Origin: JAHEIJ01 sp040235565
GTDB lineage: Bacteria; Pseudomonadota; Gammaproteobacteria; UBA6429; Thiohalophilaceae
Direction: 5' to 3'
Assembly: GCA_040235565.1 (NCBI GenBank)
Contig: JBECLA010000086.1
Coordinates: forward strand, 1 to 29,112
DNA: 29,112 nucleotides
This document shows positions 15,857 through 22,919 of the stretch, in pieces (within the stretch, counting starts at the first letter, position 1; each line of letters begins with the position of its first letter). The position numbers were made by a program, and so were the translations under genes. Under the pieces are notes generated by a model. The model saw only the letters and a program-made list of their open reading frames with translations, did not search any database and was not told the DNA's origin.

Positions 15857-15888
15857 CAATGGGGGACGATCTGGTGTTCTTGTTCAGC

Positions 15889-16860
15889 TTACTGCAACTT
15901 GGCCAGTTCCTTTTCAGCCACGCTGGCAGGCAGCGGAATGTAACCGTCCTTGACTACAACTTCCTGACCTACCTTGGAAAGAACCATCTTGATGAATTCA
16001 AGTTCCAGCGGTGGCAGCGGTTTGTTGGGATGCTTGTTGACGTAAACGTACAGGAAACGCGCCAACGGGTATTTGCCTGCAATCGCGTTGTCATTGGTCG
16101 CTTCCACGAACGGCTTGCCTTCTTTCTTGGTCAGAGGCACCGCTTTCACACCAGAGGTTTTGTAACCGATACCGGAGTATCCAATACCATTTAAAGAAGC
16201 GGTGACTGACTGTACGACAGAGGCGGAACCCGGCTGTTCGTTAACGGCACTCTTGTAATCACCCTTACAGAGAGCTTTTTTCTTGAAGTAGCCATAGGTG
16301 CCGGAAACAGAGTTACGACCGTACAACTGGATCTTGCGGTCTTTCCAGGCACCGGTCAGACCCAGATCACCCCAGGTAGTTATGTCTTTATCAAAACCAC
16401 ACTTGCGGGTAGAAGAGAAGATGGCATCAACCTGCGGAATGGTCATACCCTTGATTGGGTTGTCCTTGTTGACATAAACCGCCAGCGCATCCAGAGCAAC
16501 GCGAATGGGAGTTGGCTTGTAACCGAATTTTTCTTCGAACTTCTGCAATTCCTTGTCTTTCATCTTGCGGCTCATCGGCCCCAGGTTGGAAGTTCCTTCG
16601 GTCAGTGCAGGCGGTGCAGTAGAAGAACCGGCAGCCTGGATCTGGATATTAACGTTCGGGTAAACGCGCTTGTATTCTTCGGCCCACAGGGTCATCAGAT
16701 TGGCAAGCGTATCGGAACCAACGCTGCTGAGGTTACCAGCAACACCACTGGTACGCTGGTATTCATGCAGATTGGCGTCCACCTTGCCTGCCATGGCCTG
16801 GCTGCTTACCGCTGCCGACAGACCAAGTACTGAGGCCATGATAAGTTTTTTGTTGAACAT
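15889..16860 (-). CDS. pstS: Periplasmic phosphate-binding protein PstS
   Basis: PstS captures phosphate in the periplasm and hands it to PstCA. The 323-residue protein starts with a Sec signal peptide (MFNKKLIMASVLGLSAAVSS, cleavage after QAMA at about residue 24). The phosphate-binding wording is seen in LSSVGSDTLANLMTLWAEEY, QAAGSSTAPPALTEGTSNLGPMSR (with the loop Ser/Thr residues) and YGRNSVSGTYGYFKKKAL (Arg, Ser, Gly, Thr of the second lobe). The sequence belongs to the SVGSDT type common in marine and sulfur-oxidising gammaproteobacteria, not the E. coli type. GAGGAGA precedes the ATG. It is transcribed alone: Pho boxes upstream and a strong terminator downstream. Confidence 0.96.
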   Translation of the reverse strand: MFNKKLIMASVLGLSAAVSSQAMAGKVDANLHEYQRTSGVAGNLSSVGSDTLANLMTLWAEEYKRVYPNVNIQIQAAGSSTAPPALTEGTSNLGPMSRKMKDKELQKFEEKFGYKPTPIRVALDALAVYVNKDNPIKGMTIPQVDAIFSSTRKCGFDKDITTWGDLGLTGAWKDRKIQLYGRNSVSGTYGYFKKKALCKGDYKSAVNEQPGSASVVQSVTASLNGIGYSGIGYKTSGVKAVPLTKKEGKPFVEATNDNAIAGKYPLARFLYVYVNKHPNKPLPPLELEFIKMVLSKVGQEVVVKDGYIPLPASVAEKELAKLQ

Positions 16861-16902
16861 TTGGTTTGTCTCCTCAAAGGATATATTTTAAATCGTGCAC
16901 AG

Positions 16903-16947
16903 ACTGTAAAGTTTATCTGTGACAGACAAATGAACTGATTGTGACAG
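16903..16947 (-). promoter_or_regulatory. Triple Pho box and -10 box of the pstS promoter
   Basis: On the minus strand CTGTCAC (16947-16941), AGTTCAT (16936-16930) and CTGTCAC (16925-16919) are separated by 4-bp spacers, an 11-bp period. After exactly 10 more bases comes TACAGT (16908-16903), the distance expected when PhoB replaces the -35 contact. This should drive strong pstS transcription in phosphate starvation. It lies between the phoR stop and the pstS ATG at 16860. Confidence 0.9.
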
Positions 16948-16990
16948 TTTTATTACGTCACGATGTCGCGAAGATGGAATTGTTATTGCG

Positions 16991-18316
16991 TCAGGCTGTA
17001 CCGGTACTCTTGGCGTTGTCTAGCTTTTTGTACACCGCCAGTTGGGCAGGGAAATCACAAATGAAACGGCTGCCTCTCCCTAACTCGCTTTCGATGCGAA
17101 GCCGACCATGATTCTGTTGCATGGCATGTTTGACAATCGCCAGGCCAAGGCCGGAACCGCCGGTCGCCCGCGAACGGGCCACATCTACTCGATAGAACCG
17201 TTCCGTTAGACGGGATAAATGCTGTTTGGCTATCCCGATACCGGTGTCCTCAATCTCAAAATGAACGCCTGCGTCATCCCCATACCAACGGATCGTAATC
17301 CGACCTTTTTCCGGTGTGTAGTTGACCGCATTGACCACAAGGTTGGTAAAAATGCTGTCCAGTTCCTTGGGGTTACCCCGGAGATGCGCTTTTTCGTCTA
17401 CTTCCAGTTCAATCTTGTGGTGCTTATCACCACTTAACACTTCCGCCTGCTCGCGCAGGCTGGCAAGCATCTGGGGGACGTTCACAACTTCCTGCTTGAT
17501 GGTGCCGGGATTGTTTTCCAGATTTGACAACAGCATGAGATCCTCGGTGAGATGCTGCATCCGCCGGGTCTGCTGGGACATCAGTTTCAGGGCATGCTGC
17601 AAACTCGCCTCATCCGGGGTATGTTCCAACAGATTCTCAACGTAACCACTGAGAACGGTGAGGGGGGTGCGCAACTCGTGGGAGATATTGGCGACGAAAT
17701 CCCGCCGCATTTGCTCCACCTGCTGAATCAGTGTGACATCCCGGATGGTCACCAGGCTTTGCTTTTTTCCATAGGGAATGATGCGGATATTCAGCATAAC
17801 CTGATCATCAAGCGGTGAGGGAATCACCACATCCCGCTGTTCGATCTCACCCCGAACATAAGCATTGAAGCGGGGATGCCGAATCAGGTTACCCATCCGT
17901 TGCCCCACATCATGGGGATACTTGAGGTTCAGCAGGTTCTGGGCAGCGGTATTCCACCATTCGATATCACCCTGCTCACGCAAAACAATAACCCCGTAGG
18001 GTAAGGCCGCGGTCGTTTCGCGAAAGCGGTTCAGGAATTTGACCAGGCGTTTATTCCGCTTGCGACTTCGCTGCTGAAGGCGATATATCCCGTTGAACAT
18101 TGCGCCCCAGAGTCCAGCAGCCTGGGGAGGATCGGATTTCTTTCCCTTATGGAGCCAGGTTTCAAGCCGCTTCAGGTTATAGAAATACCAGCCCAGATAA
18201 CCGAGCGTATAGAGGAAAAGCAATAGCGCAAGTTGGCCAAACGCAATCCCGAAAATGACCACCAAGACACCAATCCAGAGGAACTGTGACAGCTCTTTGA
18301 GCCAGGTATTTTGCAT
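16991..18316 (-). CDS. phoR: Phosphate regulon sensor histidine kinase PhoR
   Basis: PhoR phosphorylates PhoB under phosphate limitation and acts through contact with PhoU and Pst. The 441-residue protein has two close N-terminal membrane spans (about 10-45) with hardly any periplasmic loop, a basic linker, a PAS domain near 95-195 (ALPYGVIVLREQGDIEWWN), the dimerisation/phosphotransfer segment FVANISHELRTPLT with His213, and a HATPase domain with N-box NLVVNAVNYT (325-334), G1 DTGIGIA (357-363) and G2 GGSGLGLAIVKH (386-397). This is the standard PhoR layout. It starts 6 bp after the phoB stop, so the two are one operon. Confidence 0.96.
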   Translation of the reverse strand: MQNTWLKELSQFLWIGVLVVIFGIAFGQLALLLFLYTLGYLGWYFYNLKRLETWLHKGKKSDPPQAAGLWGAMFNGIYRLQQRSRKRNKRLVKFLNRFRETTAALPYGVIVLREQGDIEWWNTAAQNLLNLKYPHDVGQRMGNLIRHPRFNAYVRGEIEQRDVVIPSPLDDQVMLNIRIIPYGKKQSLVTIRDVTLIQQVEQMRRDFVANISHELRTPLTVLSGYVENLLEHTPDEASLQHALKLMSQQTRRMQHLTEDLMLLSNLENNPGTIKQEVVNVPQMLASLREQAEVLSGDKHHKIELEVDEKAHLRGNPKELDSIFTNLVVNAVNYTPEKGRITIRWYGDDAGVHFEIEDTGIGIAKQHLSRLTERFYRVDVARSRATGGSGLGLAIVKHAMQQNHGRLRIESELGRGSRFICDFPAQLAVYKKLDNAKSTGTA

Positions 18317-18322
18317 TCAAAC

Positions 18323-19042
18323 TCAGATCTGTTTGGAAAACCGGTAACCAGCGCCCCGTACGGTCTGGACATGGCGGTCATAGCCATACGGCTCCAGTGC
18401 CTTGCGCAAGCGGCGAATGTGCACATCGACGGTGCGATCCTCAATATAGACATTATCGCCCCAGACCTGATCTAGCAACTGATCCCGACTGTAGACCCGC
18501 TCCGGGTGGGTCATGAAGAAATTCAGTAGCCGAAATTCGGTGGGACCGAGATCCATCAGCTTGCCATTGATACGTAACCGGTGCCCGGCTGTATCCAGTT
18601 CCAAGCCATTGATTTCTATAACTTCATCTACCGATTGTGGCTGACTGCGTCGTAGAATGGCCTTGACCCGCGCCAGCAATTCCTGGGTCGAAAATGGCTT
18701 GGTGACATAATCATCAATTCCCGCTTCGAACCCCTTCAATTTGCTCTCTTCCTCACCCCGCGCTGTGAGCATAATCACCGGTAAATCGCGCGTCGCCTCC
18801 TCCTGGCGCAGACGACGGGCAAATTCCACCCCGCTGATGCCGGGTAACATCCAGTCAAGCAAAATCAGGTCCGGTTTTTCGGCCAGTTTCTCCACGGCCT
18901 CGCGCGTATCTGCTGCCTCGATCACCGCATAACCACCCCGATGCAGGGTAAAACTCAACATATCCCGAATCGCGGCTTCGTCTTCGACCACCAAAATTGT
19001 CTTTGCTGCACTTGCTGTCATACGGGAATTCTCTGTTACCAT
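18323..19042 (-). CDS. phoB: Phosphate regulon response regulator PhoB
   Basis: PhoB binds Pho boxes when phosphorylated by PhoR. The receiver domain has the acidic pair E20/D21 (VVEDE), phospho-acceptor Asp63 (LLDWMLP), Thr93 (MLTARGEE) and Lys115 (DYVTKPFS). The OmpR/PhoB winged-helix domain follows from about 140: LGPTEFRLLNFFMTHPERVYSRDQLLDQVWG and DRTVDVHIRRLRKALEP are the family's DNA-contact region. The longest frame starts at 19042; an ATG seven codons in (19021, MTASAAKTILVVEDE) gives 232 residues, closer to E. coli (229), and is an equal candidate. A Pho box upstream predicts autoregulation. Confidence 0.96.
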   Translation of the reverse strand: MVTENSRMTASAAKTILVVEDEAAIRDMLSFTLHRGGYAVIEAADTREAVEKLAEKPDLILLDWMLPGISGVEFARRLRQEEATRDLPVIMLTARGEEESKLKGFEAGIDDYVTKPFSTQELLARVKAILRRSQPQSVDEVIEINGLELDTAGHRLRINGKLMDLGPTEFRLLNFFMTHPERVYSRDQLLDQVWGDNVYIEDRTVDVHIRRLRKALEPYGYDRHVQTVRGAGYRFSKQI

Positions 19043-19090
19043 ATTATGTCATTCACATTACAACGTGGTTCTCTAAAGTATTGCCGTCGA

Positions 19091-19124
19091 ATTACACTCA
19101 ATCAATATGACAACGATATGACAC
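19091..19124 (-). promoter_or_regulatory. Pho box and -10 box of the phoB promoter
   Basis: On the minus strand 19124-19107 reads GTGTCATATCGTTGTCAT: two 7-mers with a 4-bp spacer. After 10 bases comes TGTAAT (19096-19091), five of six bases of the -10 consensus. The arrangement is the same as at pstS and predicts that PhoB activates phoBR. The ATG of phoB is about 50 bp further on. Confidence 0.87.
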
Positions 19125-19153
19125 CGGCGCGCTTCTCTTTAAGAAGGTAGCTG

Positions 19154-19202
19154 AACCCCGGAAATGTGAATCAGGGCGCACCCTGAAAAGGCTGCCGGGG
19201 TT
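19154..19202. other. Nested hairpin element between phoB and the SH3 gene
   Basis: AACCCCGG (19154-19161) can pair with CCGGGGTT (19195-19202). Inside, TCAGGG (19171-19176) and CCCTGA (19181-19186) make a second perfect stem with a CGCA loop, with single-stranded bulges between the two stems. On the plus strand only a short TTTC run follows, so it is a poor terminator. It sits 70 bp before the GTG start of the SH3 gene and could be a structured leader of that transcript or an upstream insulator; I recognise no RNA family. Confidence 0.5.
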
Positions 19203-19272
19203 TCTTCCAGTCCATACCTTTATATAGAATGGGGTGCAATCTTATAAATCACAATAACCGTGGGACGATGTC

Positions 19273-19932
19273 GTGAAGAAACTTTCCCTTTTCATCAGCG
19301 TACTGATGCTACCCATCCTGGTGCAGGCGCAAAATGTCCAATATGTCAGTGATCAACTGATCATCACCATGCGTACGGGACAGGGCAGCCAGTATCAGAT
19401 CTTAAAAACCTTGCCCAGTGGCACCCGACTGGAAGTCCTGGAAACCAATGATGACACCGGGTATGCCAAGGTCCGCATTGCTGATGGGACGGAAGGCTGG
19501 GTACTGACCCGTTTTCTCAGCCTGGAACCGATTGCCAGGGAAAAACTGGCGGCTGCCCAGAGCAAACTGCAACGCATCAGCGAACAAAACCGGGTCCTCA
19601 AGGAAGAACTGGCAACCCTGAAACAGAACCACACTGAATTAGAAGCGGAGCGAGATACGCTCTTGGGGCAAAGCAAAGCTGCCAAGTCCGAAATGGAACG
19701 TTTGAGTCAGGTCGCCGCGCAACCCATTCAGCTCGACAAACAAAACCGGGAACTCAAACAGCAAAACGTGTCACTGGAGAAGGAACTGCAGTTGATACAA
19801 CAGGAAAACCAGGTTCTCAAGGAACGATCCCAACGCGAATGGTTTATTGCTGGTGCCGGGGTATTGCTGGGCGGTATGTTACTCGGGCTGATCCTCCCCA
19901 AACTCCGCTGGCGCAGAAAAAGCAACTGGTAA
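19273..19932 (+). CDS. SH3-domain membrane-anchored protein (YgiM/TIGR04211-like)
   Basis: The 219-residue protein begins with a GTG (the only in-frame start) and a signal peptide (residues 1-19, ending VQA-QN). A bacterial SH3 domain follows at about 24-84 (YVSDQLIITMRTGQGSQYQI, PSGTRLEVLE, EGWVLTRFLS). Then comes a long coiled coil at about 88-186 of Glu/Gln/Lys-rich heptads, a single membrane span at 190-210 (WFIAGAGVLLGGMLLGLIL) and a basic tail RWRRKSNW. The layout places the SH3 domain in the periplasm, held off the inner membrane by the coil. That is the layout of the TIGR04211/YgiM family, whose role is unclear; SH3b domains often bind cell-wall peptides. It is divergent from phoB and followed by a strong terminator. 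Confidence 0.88.
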   Translation: MKKLSLFISVLMLPILVQAQNVQYVSDQLIITMRTGQGSQYQILKTLPSGTRLEVLETNDDTGYAKVRIADGTEGWVLTRFLSLEPIAREKLAAAQSKLQRISEQNRVLKEELATLKQNHTELEAERDTLLGQSKAAKSEMERLSQVAAQPIQLDKQNRELKQQNVSLEKELQLIQQENQVLKERSQREWFIAGAGVLLGGMLLGLILPKLRWRRKSNW

Positions 19933-19955
19933 TAGCCAGATTTATCCTGCATCAC

Positions 19956-19988
19956 AAAACCGGGCTGGTACTAATGCCCGGTTTTTTT
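19956..19988 (+). terminator. Rho-independent terminator after the SH3 gene
   Basis: AAAACCGGGC (19956-19965) pairs with GCCCGGTTTT (19976-19985), a 10-bp stem with a 10-nt loop, followed by T to 19988. It lies about 25 bp after the stop codon and separates the SH3 gene from argA-dam. Confidence 0.93.
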
Positions 19989-20052
19989 GTGGCCGAGTCA
20001 TCCCGGGTGTGATTTTTCATCCCGCTCCTGTCATACTAGTGGCTTGATTTAC

Positions 20053-20060
20053 TTGATCAA
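20053..20060. promoter_or_regulatory. Palindromic GATC site just upstream of argA-dam
   Basis: TTGATCAA is a perfect 8-bp palindrome with a Dam target at its centre, 18 bp before the argA ATG and within the likely promoter or leader. Because dam is the second gene of this operon, methylation of this site could feed back on the operon. Position and sequence are seen; the regulatory role is speculation. Confidence 0.3.
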
Positions 20061-20077
20061 ATTATGACCATACACTA

Positions 20078-21400
20078 ATGGGCAAACAACAAACACCAGA
20101 TTTTGTTCGCTGGTTCAGGAACTCATCGCCGTATATCAACGCCTTTCGGAACCGCACTTTTGTGGTTGCCTTTGGCGGGGAAATGCTGGCCGATGCCCAG
20201 TTTGCCCCGCTGGTACACGATCTGGTCCTGCTGAATAGCCTGGGAGTCAGGCTGGTGCTGGTACATGGCACCCGGCCTCAGATCGAAGCCTGTCTGCAAC
20301 AACGTCATGCCGACTTCCAGTATGTCCACGGTCTGCGCGTCACTGATGATACGGCGCTTGAATGTGTTAAACAGGCTGCCGGCAGCGTGCGGGTGGATAT
20401 TGAAGCCCTGCTTTCCATGGGCCTGACCAATTCTCCCATGGCCAGTGCCCGTATTCGTGTGGTTTCTGGAAATTTTGTCACCGCCCAGCCACTTGGTGTT
20501 CGACACGGCGTCGATTACTGTCATACCGGTGAGGTACGGCGAATCGACAGCCAGGCCATCCATCGTCATCTTGATGAAGCTGCGCTCGTCTTGCTGTCGC
20601 CAATTGGCTATTCGCCAACCGGCGAGATGTTTAATTTGAGCGCCCATGATGTGGCCACGGCCACGGCAATCCAGTTACAGGCAGATAAACTGATTTATCT
20701 GATCGACGGTAAAGGTATCACCGATAATCGTAACCGCCTGTTACAGGAACTGACCCTGCAACAGGCCGAAGATCTTTTGGCGGGAAAACATAAACTCAAT
20801 GAAGACGCCGCCAATAGCCTGGCCAGTGCGGTGAGTGCCTGTCGGCATGATGTCCCGCGGGTCCATATCCTGGATCGCCATATCGACGGAGCGCTATTGC
20901 TGGAATTATTCACCCGGGATGGTTGCGGCAGCCTGGTCATGCAGGATCCTTTCGAAGACACACGGCAGGCCCGGTTGAAAGACATCGGCGGTATTCTTGA
21001 ACTGATCGCGCCACTGGAAAAAGAGGAAGTACTGGTGCGACGATCGCGTGAACGTCTGGAAATGGAAATCGATCATTTCACTGTGGTGGAACGCGACGGC
21101 ATGATTATCGCCTGCGCTGCGCTTTATCCGTTTATCGATGAAAAGATCAGTGAACTGGCCTGTCTCGCAGTGCACTCCGATTATCGCAAACATGGTCGGG
21201 GCGATGCCCTGTTAAAATACATTGAACGGCAATCGCGGCAGCTTGGTATTCAACAACTGTTTGTACTTACCACTCGTACCGCACACTGGTTCCGGGAACG
21301 CGGTTTCAAGGCGGGCAGCATCGATAAACTGCCGATCAAACGGCGGGCGTTATACAATTACCAGCGCAATTCCAAAGTCTTCGTCAAGGACATTACCTGA
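20078..21400 (+). CDS. argA: Amino-acid N-acetyltransferase (N-acetylglutamate synthase)
   Basis: ArgA acetylates glutamate with acetyl-CoA, the first step of arginine synthesis, and is usually inhibited by arginine. The 440-residue protein has the classic two-domain form. An amino-acid-kinase-like domain (about 1-290) includes FVVAFGGEML, VLVHGTRPQIE, and LSPIGYSPTGEMFNLSAHDVA. A GNAT domain (about 295-440) includes FTVVERDGMIIACAALYP, the acetyl-CoA loop segment SDYRKHGRGDALLKY, and LTTRTAHWFRERGF. E. coli ArgA has 443 residues, so it is full length. No good ribosome site precedes the ATG. Its stop overlaps the dam start by one base (TGATG), so the two are translated together. Confidence 0.96.
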   Translation: MGKQQTPDFVRWFRNSSPYINAFRNRTFVVAFGGEMLADAQFAPLVHDLVLLNSLGVRLVLVHGTRPQIEACLQQRHADFQYVHGLRVTDDTALECVKQAAGSVRVDIEALLSMGLTNSPMASARIRVVSGNFVTAQPLGVRHGVDYCHTGEVRRIDSQAIHRHLDEAALVLLSPIGYSPTGEMFNLSAHDVATATAIQLQADKLIYLIDGKGITDNRNRLLQELTLQQAEDLLAGKHKLNEDAANSLASAVSACRHDVPRVHILDRHIDGALLLELFTRDGCGSLVMQDPFEDTRQARLKDIGGILELIAPLEKEEVLVRRSRERLEMEIDHFTVVERDGMIIACAALYPFIDEKISELACLAVHSDYRKHGRGDALLKYIERQSRQLGIQQLFVLTTRTAHWFRERGFKAGSIDKLPIKRRALYNYQRNSKVFVKDIT

Positions 21401-22245
21401 TGAATGCAGTGGTCGCGGCAAACTCAACCGAAACCCGAAACATTCGTCCTTTTTTGAAGTGGGCTGGTAACAAATACCGGATTATTAATCGCATCAAGCG
21501 TCTCTTGCCGCATGGCTCGCGATTGATCGAACCCTTCACCGGCTCCGGCGCGGTCTTTCTCAATACCGAGTTTGAGCGTTACGTGTTGAATGACAATAAT
21601 CCGGACTTGATTAACCTCTACGGTTTTATCCAACAGGAAGGCATACCGTTTATTCGCTACTGCAAGCGTTATTTTAATGGCAACTACAATAATCCCGAGA
21701 GCTACTATCTGTTACGTGAGCGCTTCAACCATTGTGGTAACGCCCGGCAAAAAGCTGCCCTGTTCGTCTACCTGAACCGGCATGGCTACAACGGTTTGTG
21801 CCGCTACAATGCGAAGGGTGGCTACAACGTACCTTTTGGTCGTTATCAGCGTCCCTATTTCCCGCAAAAGGAAATGTTGGCTTTTCATCATAAGGCACAA
21901 CGTGCTGATCTAGTCGTGGGTTCCTTTGAAGCCGCCTTTGCCAATACCCGTCAGGGTGATGTGATTTATTGCGATCCACCCTACGTTCCCTTGTCCGACT
22001 CGGCCAATTTTACCAGTTACAGTGCCGGCGGCTTCGATCTCGACAAGCAACAACATCTTGCCCAACTTGCTTTAGCAGCAGCAAACCGGGGTATTCCGGT
22101 TCTCATATCCAACCATCATACTCGTTTCACCGAGCGGGCTTACCAGGCCGCAACCCAACGCCAGACTTTCCAGGTCCAGCGTTATATCAGTTGTAACGGC
22201 GAGAAGCGGGAAAATGCTGGAGAAGTACTGGCCCTGTTTCTCTGA
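21400..22245 (+). CDS. dam: DNA adenine methylase Dam (GATC)
   Basis: Dam transfers a methyl group from S-adenosylmethionine to the adenine of GATC, serving mismatch repair, replication timing and gene control. The 281-residue protein has FLKWAGNKYRI, the SAM-binding EPFTGSGAVFLN (motif I, residues 44-55), YLNRHGYNGLCRYN with NVPFGRY (DNA-recognition region typical of Dam), the catalytic DPPY at 192-195, and the C-terminal ISNHHTRFT. Length and wording match enterobacterial Dam (278) more than restriction-linked D12 methylases, and no restriction gene is adjacent. Pairing with argA is unlike E. coli, where dam lies in the aroKB-damX operon. Confidence 0.92.
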   Translation: MNAVVAANSTETRNIRPFLKWAGNKYRIINRIKRLLPHGSRLIEPFTGSGAVFLNTEFERYVLNDNNPDLINLYGFIQQEGIPFIRYCKRYFNGNYNNPESYYLLRERFNHCGNARQKAALFVYLNRHGYNGLCRYNAKGGYNVPFGRYQRPYFPQKEMLAFHHKAQRADLVVGSFEAAFANTRQGDVIYCDPPYVPLSDSANFTSYSAGGFDLDKQQHLAQLALAAANRGIPVLISNHHTRFTERAYQAATQRQTFQVQRYISCNGEKRENAGEVLALFL

Positions 22246-22473
22246 TAATTTGTCTCACCGGCCATCACAATCGACCAAGAGACGATGATAATCAGCTATT
22301 TAAACGATCATTTGTCTGTACCTACTTCAGCAAAGTAGTATTTTTTTATCTTTCCGAAAATAACTGACAAATAAGCATTACCTCAGGAATTACCTTAAAG
22401 CTTCGACACCGAATGCCGATGTATTCATCAGGCATGAAACGCCAGACTATGTGTAGTTATGTTGGTTTAGAAA

Positions 22474-22860
22474 ATGGCGCAGTACGAGAATAATAAAAAC
22501 ACCATCCTGATTATCGAAAAAGACGCTCACACCGCCTACCTGCTCGACTATATGCTGAAGCGTGAAGGCTATGAGGTAATCAGCACCACCAGTTGCGAGT
22601 CTGCCGGCCACATGATGCGACAAATGACAGCGCCTGCAGTGATATTTCTTGATATGGAGTTGTCTGCCGCGAATAATTATGCGTTTCTTCGCACCCTGCG
22701 GAGTATACCGGGCTGGCACATTACGCCCGTTTTACTTCTGGCAGAATACTACGCTATCAAAGATGTTGATCTGGCACTTGAAGCCGGTGCCAATGATTAT
22801 ATTGTGCAACCATTTAATCCGGCCGAATTGCAATTTCAAATCCAACGTCATTGCCACTGA
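22474..22860 (+). CDS. Single-domain response regulator, degenerate receiver
   Basis: The 128-residue protein is a receiver domain only, with no output domain. The hydrophobic strand before the acidic pocket reads ILIIEKD; the pocket keeps Glu15 but has Lys16 where a second acid is usual. The phospho-acceptor position is Asp60 (FLDMEL). The switch Thr/Ser after strand 4 is replaced by Ala90 (VLLLAEYY) and the invariant Lys after strand 5 by Gln112 (DYIVQPF). Three of five conserved positions are therefore altered, so ordinary aspartate phosphorylation is doubtful. No kinase is nearby. It lies alone, 228 bp after dam (a gap in which I see no clear promoter) and convergent with the GspE-like gene. 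Confidence 0.85.
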   Translation: MAQYENNKNTILIIEKDAHTAYLLDYMLKREGYEVISTTSCESAGHMMRQMTAPAVIFLDMELSAANNYAFLRTLRSIPGWHITPVLLLAEYYAIKDVDLALEAGANDYIVQPFNPAELQFQIQRHCH

Positions 22861-22887
22861 GTAGCTGACAAAAGTCGACACCGCCTT

Positions 22888-22908
22888 AAAAAACAACCAT
22901 CCTGTTGT
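22888..22908 (-). terminator. Weak candidate terminator after the GspE-like gene
   Basis: On the minus strand ACAAC and GTTGT form a 5-bp stem around a 6-nt loop, directly followed by a run of six T (A-run at 22888-22893). It sits 12 bp after the stop at 22920. The stem is short and AT-rich, so termination may be inefficient. Confidence 0.4.
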
Positions 22909-22919
22909 CAGTTTTCCAG

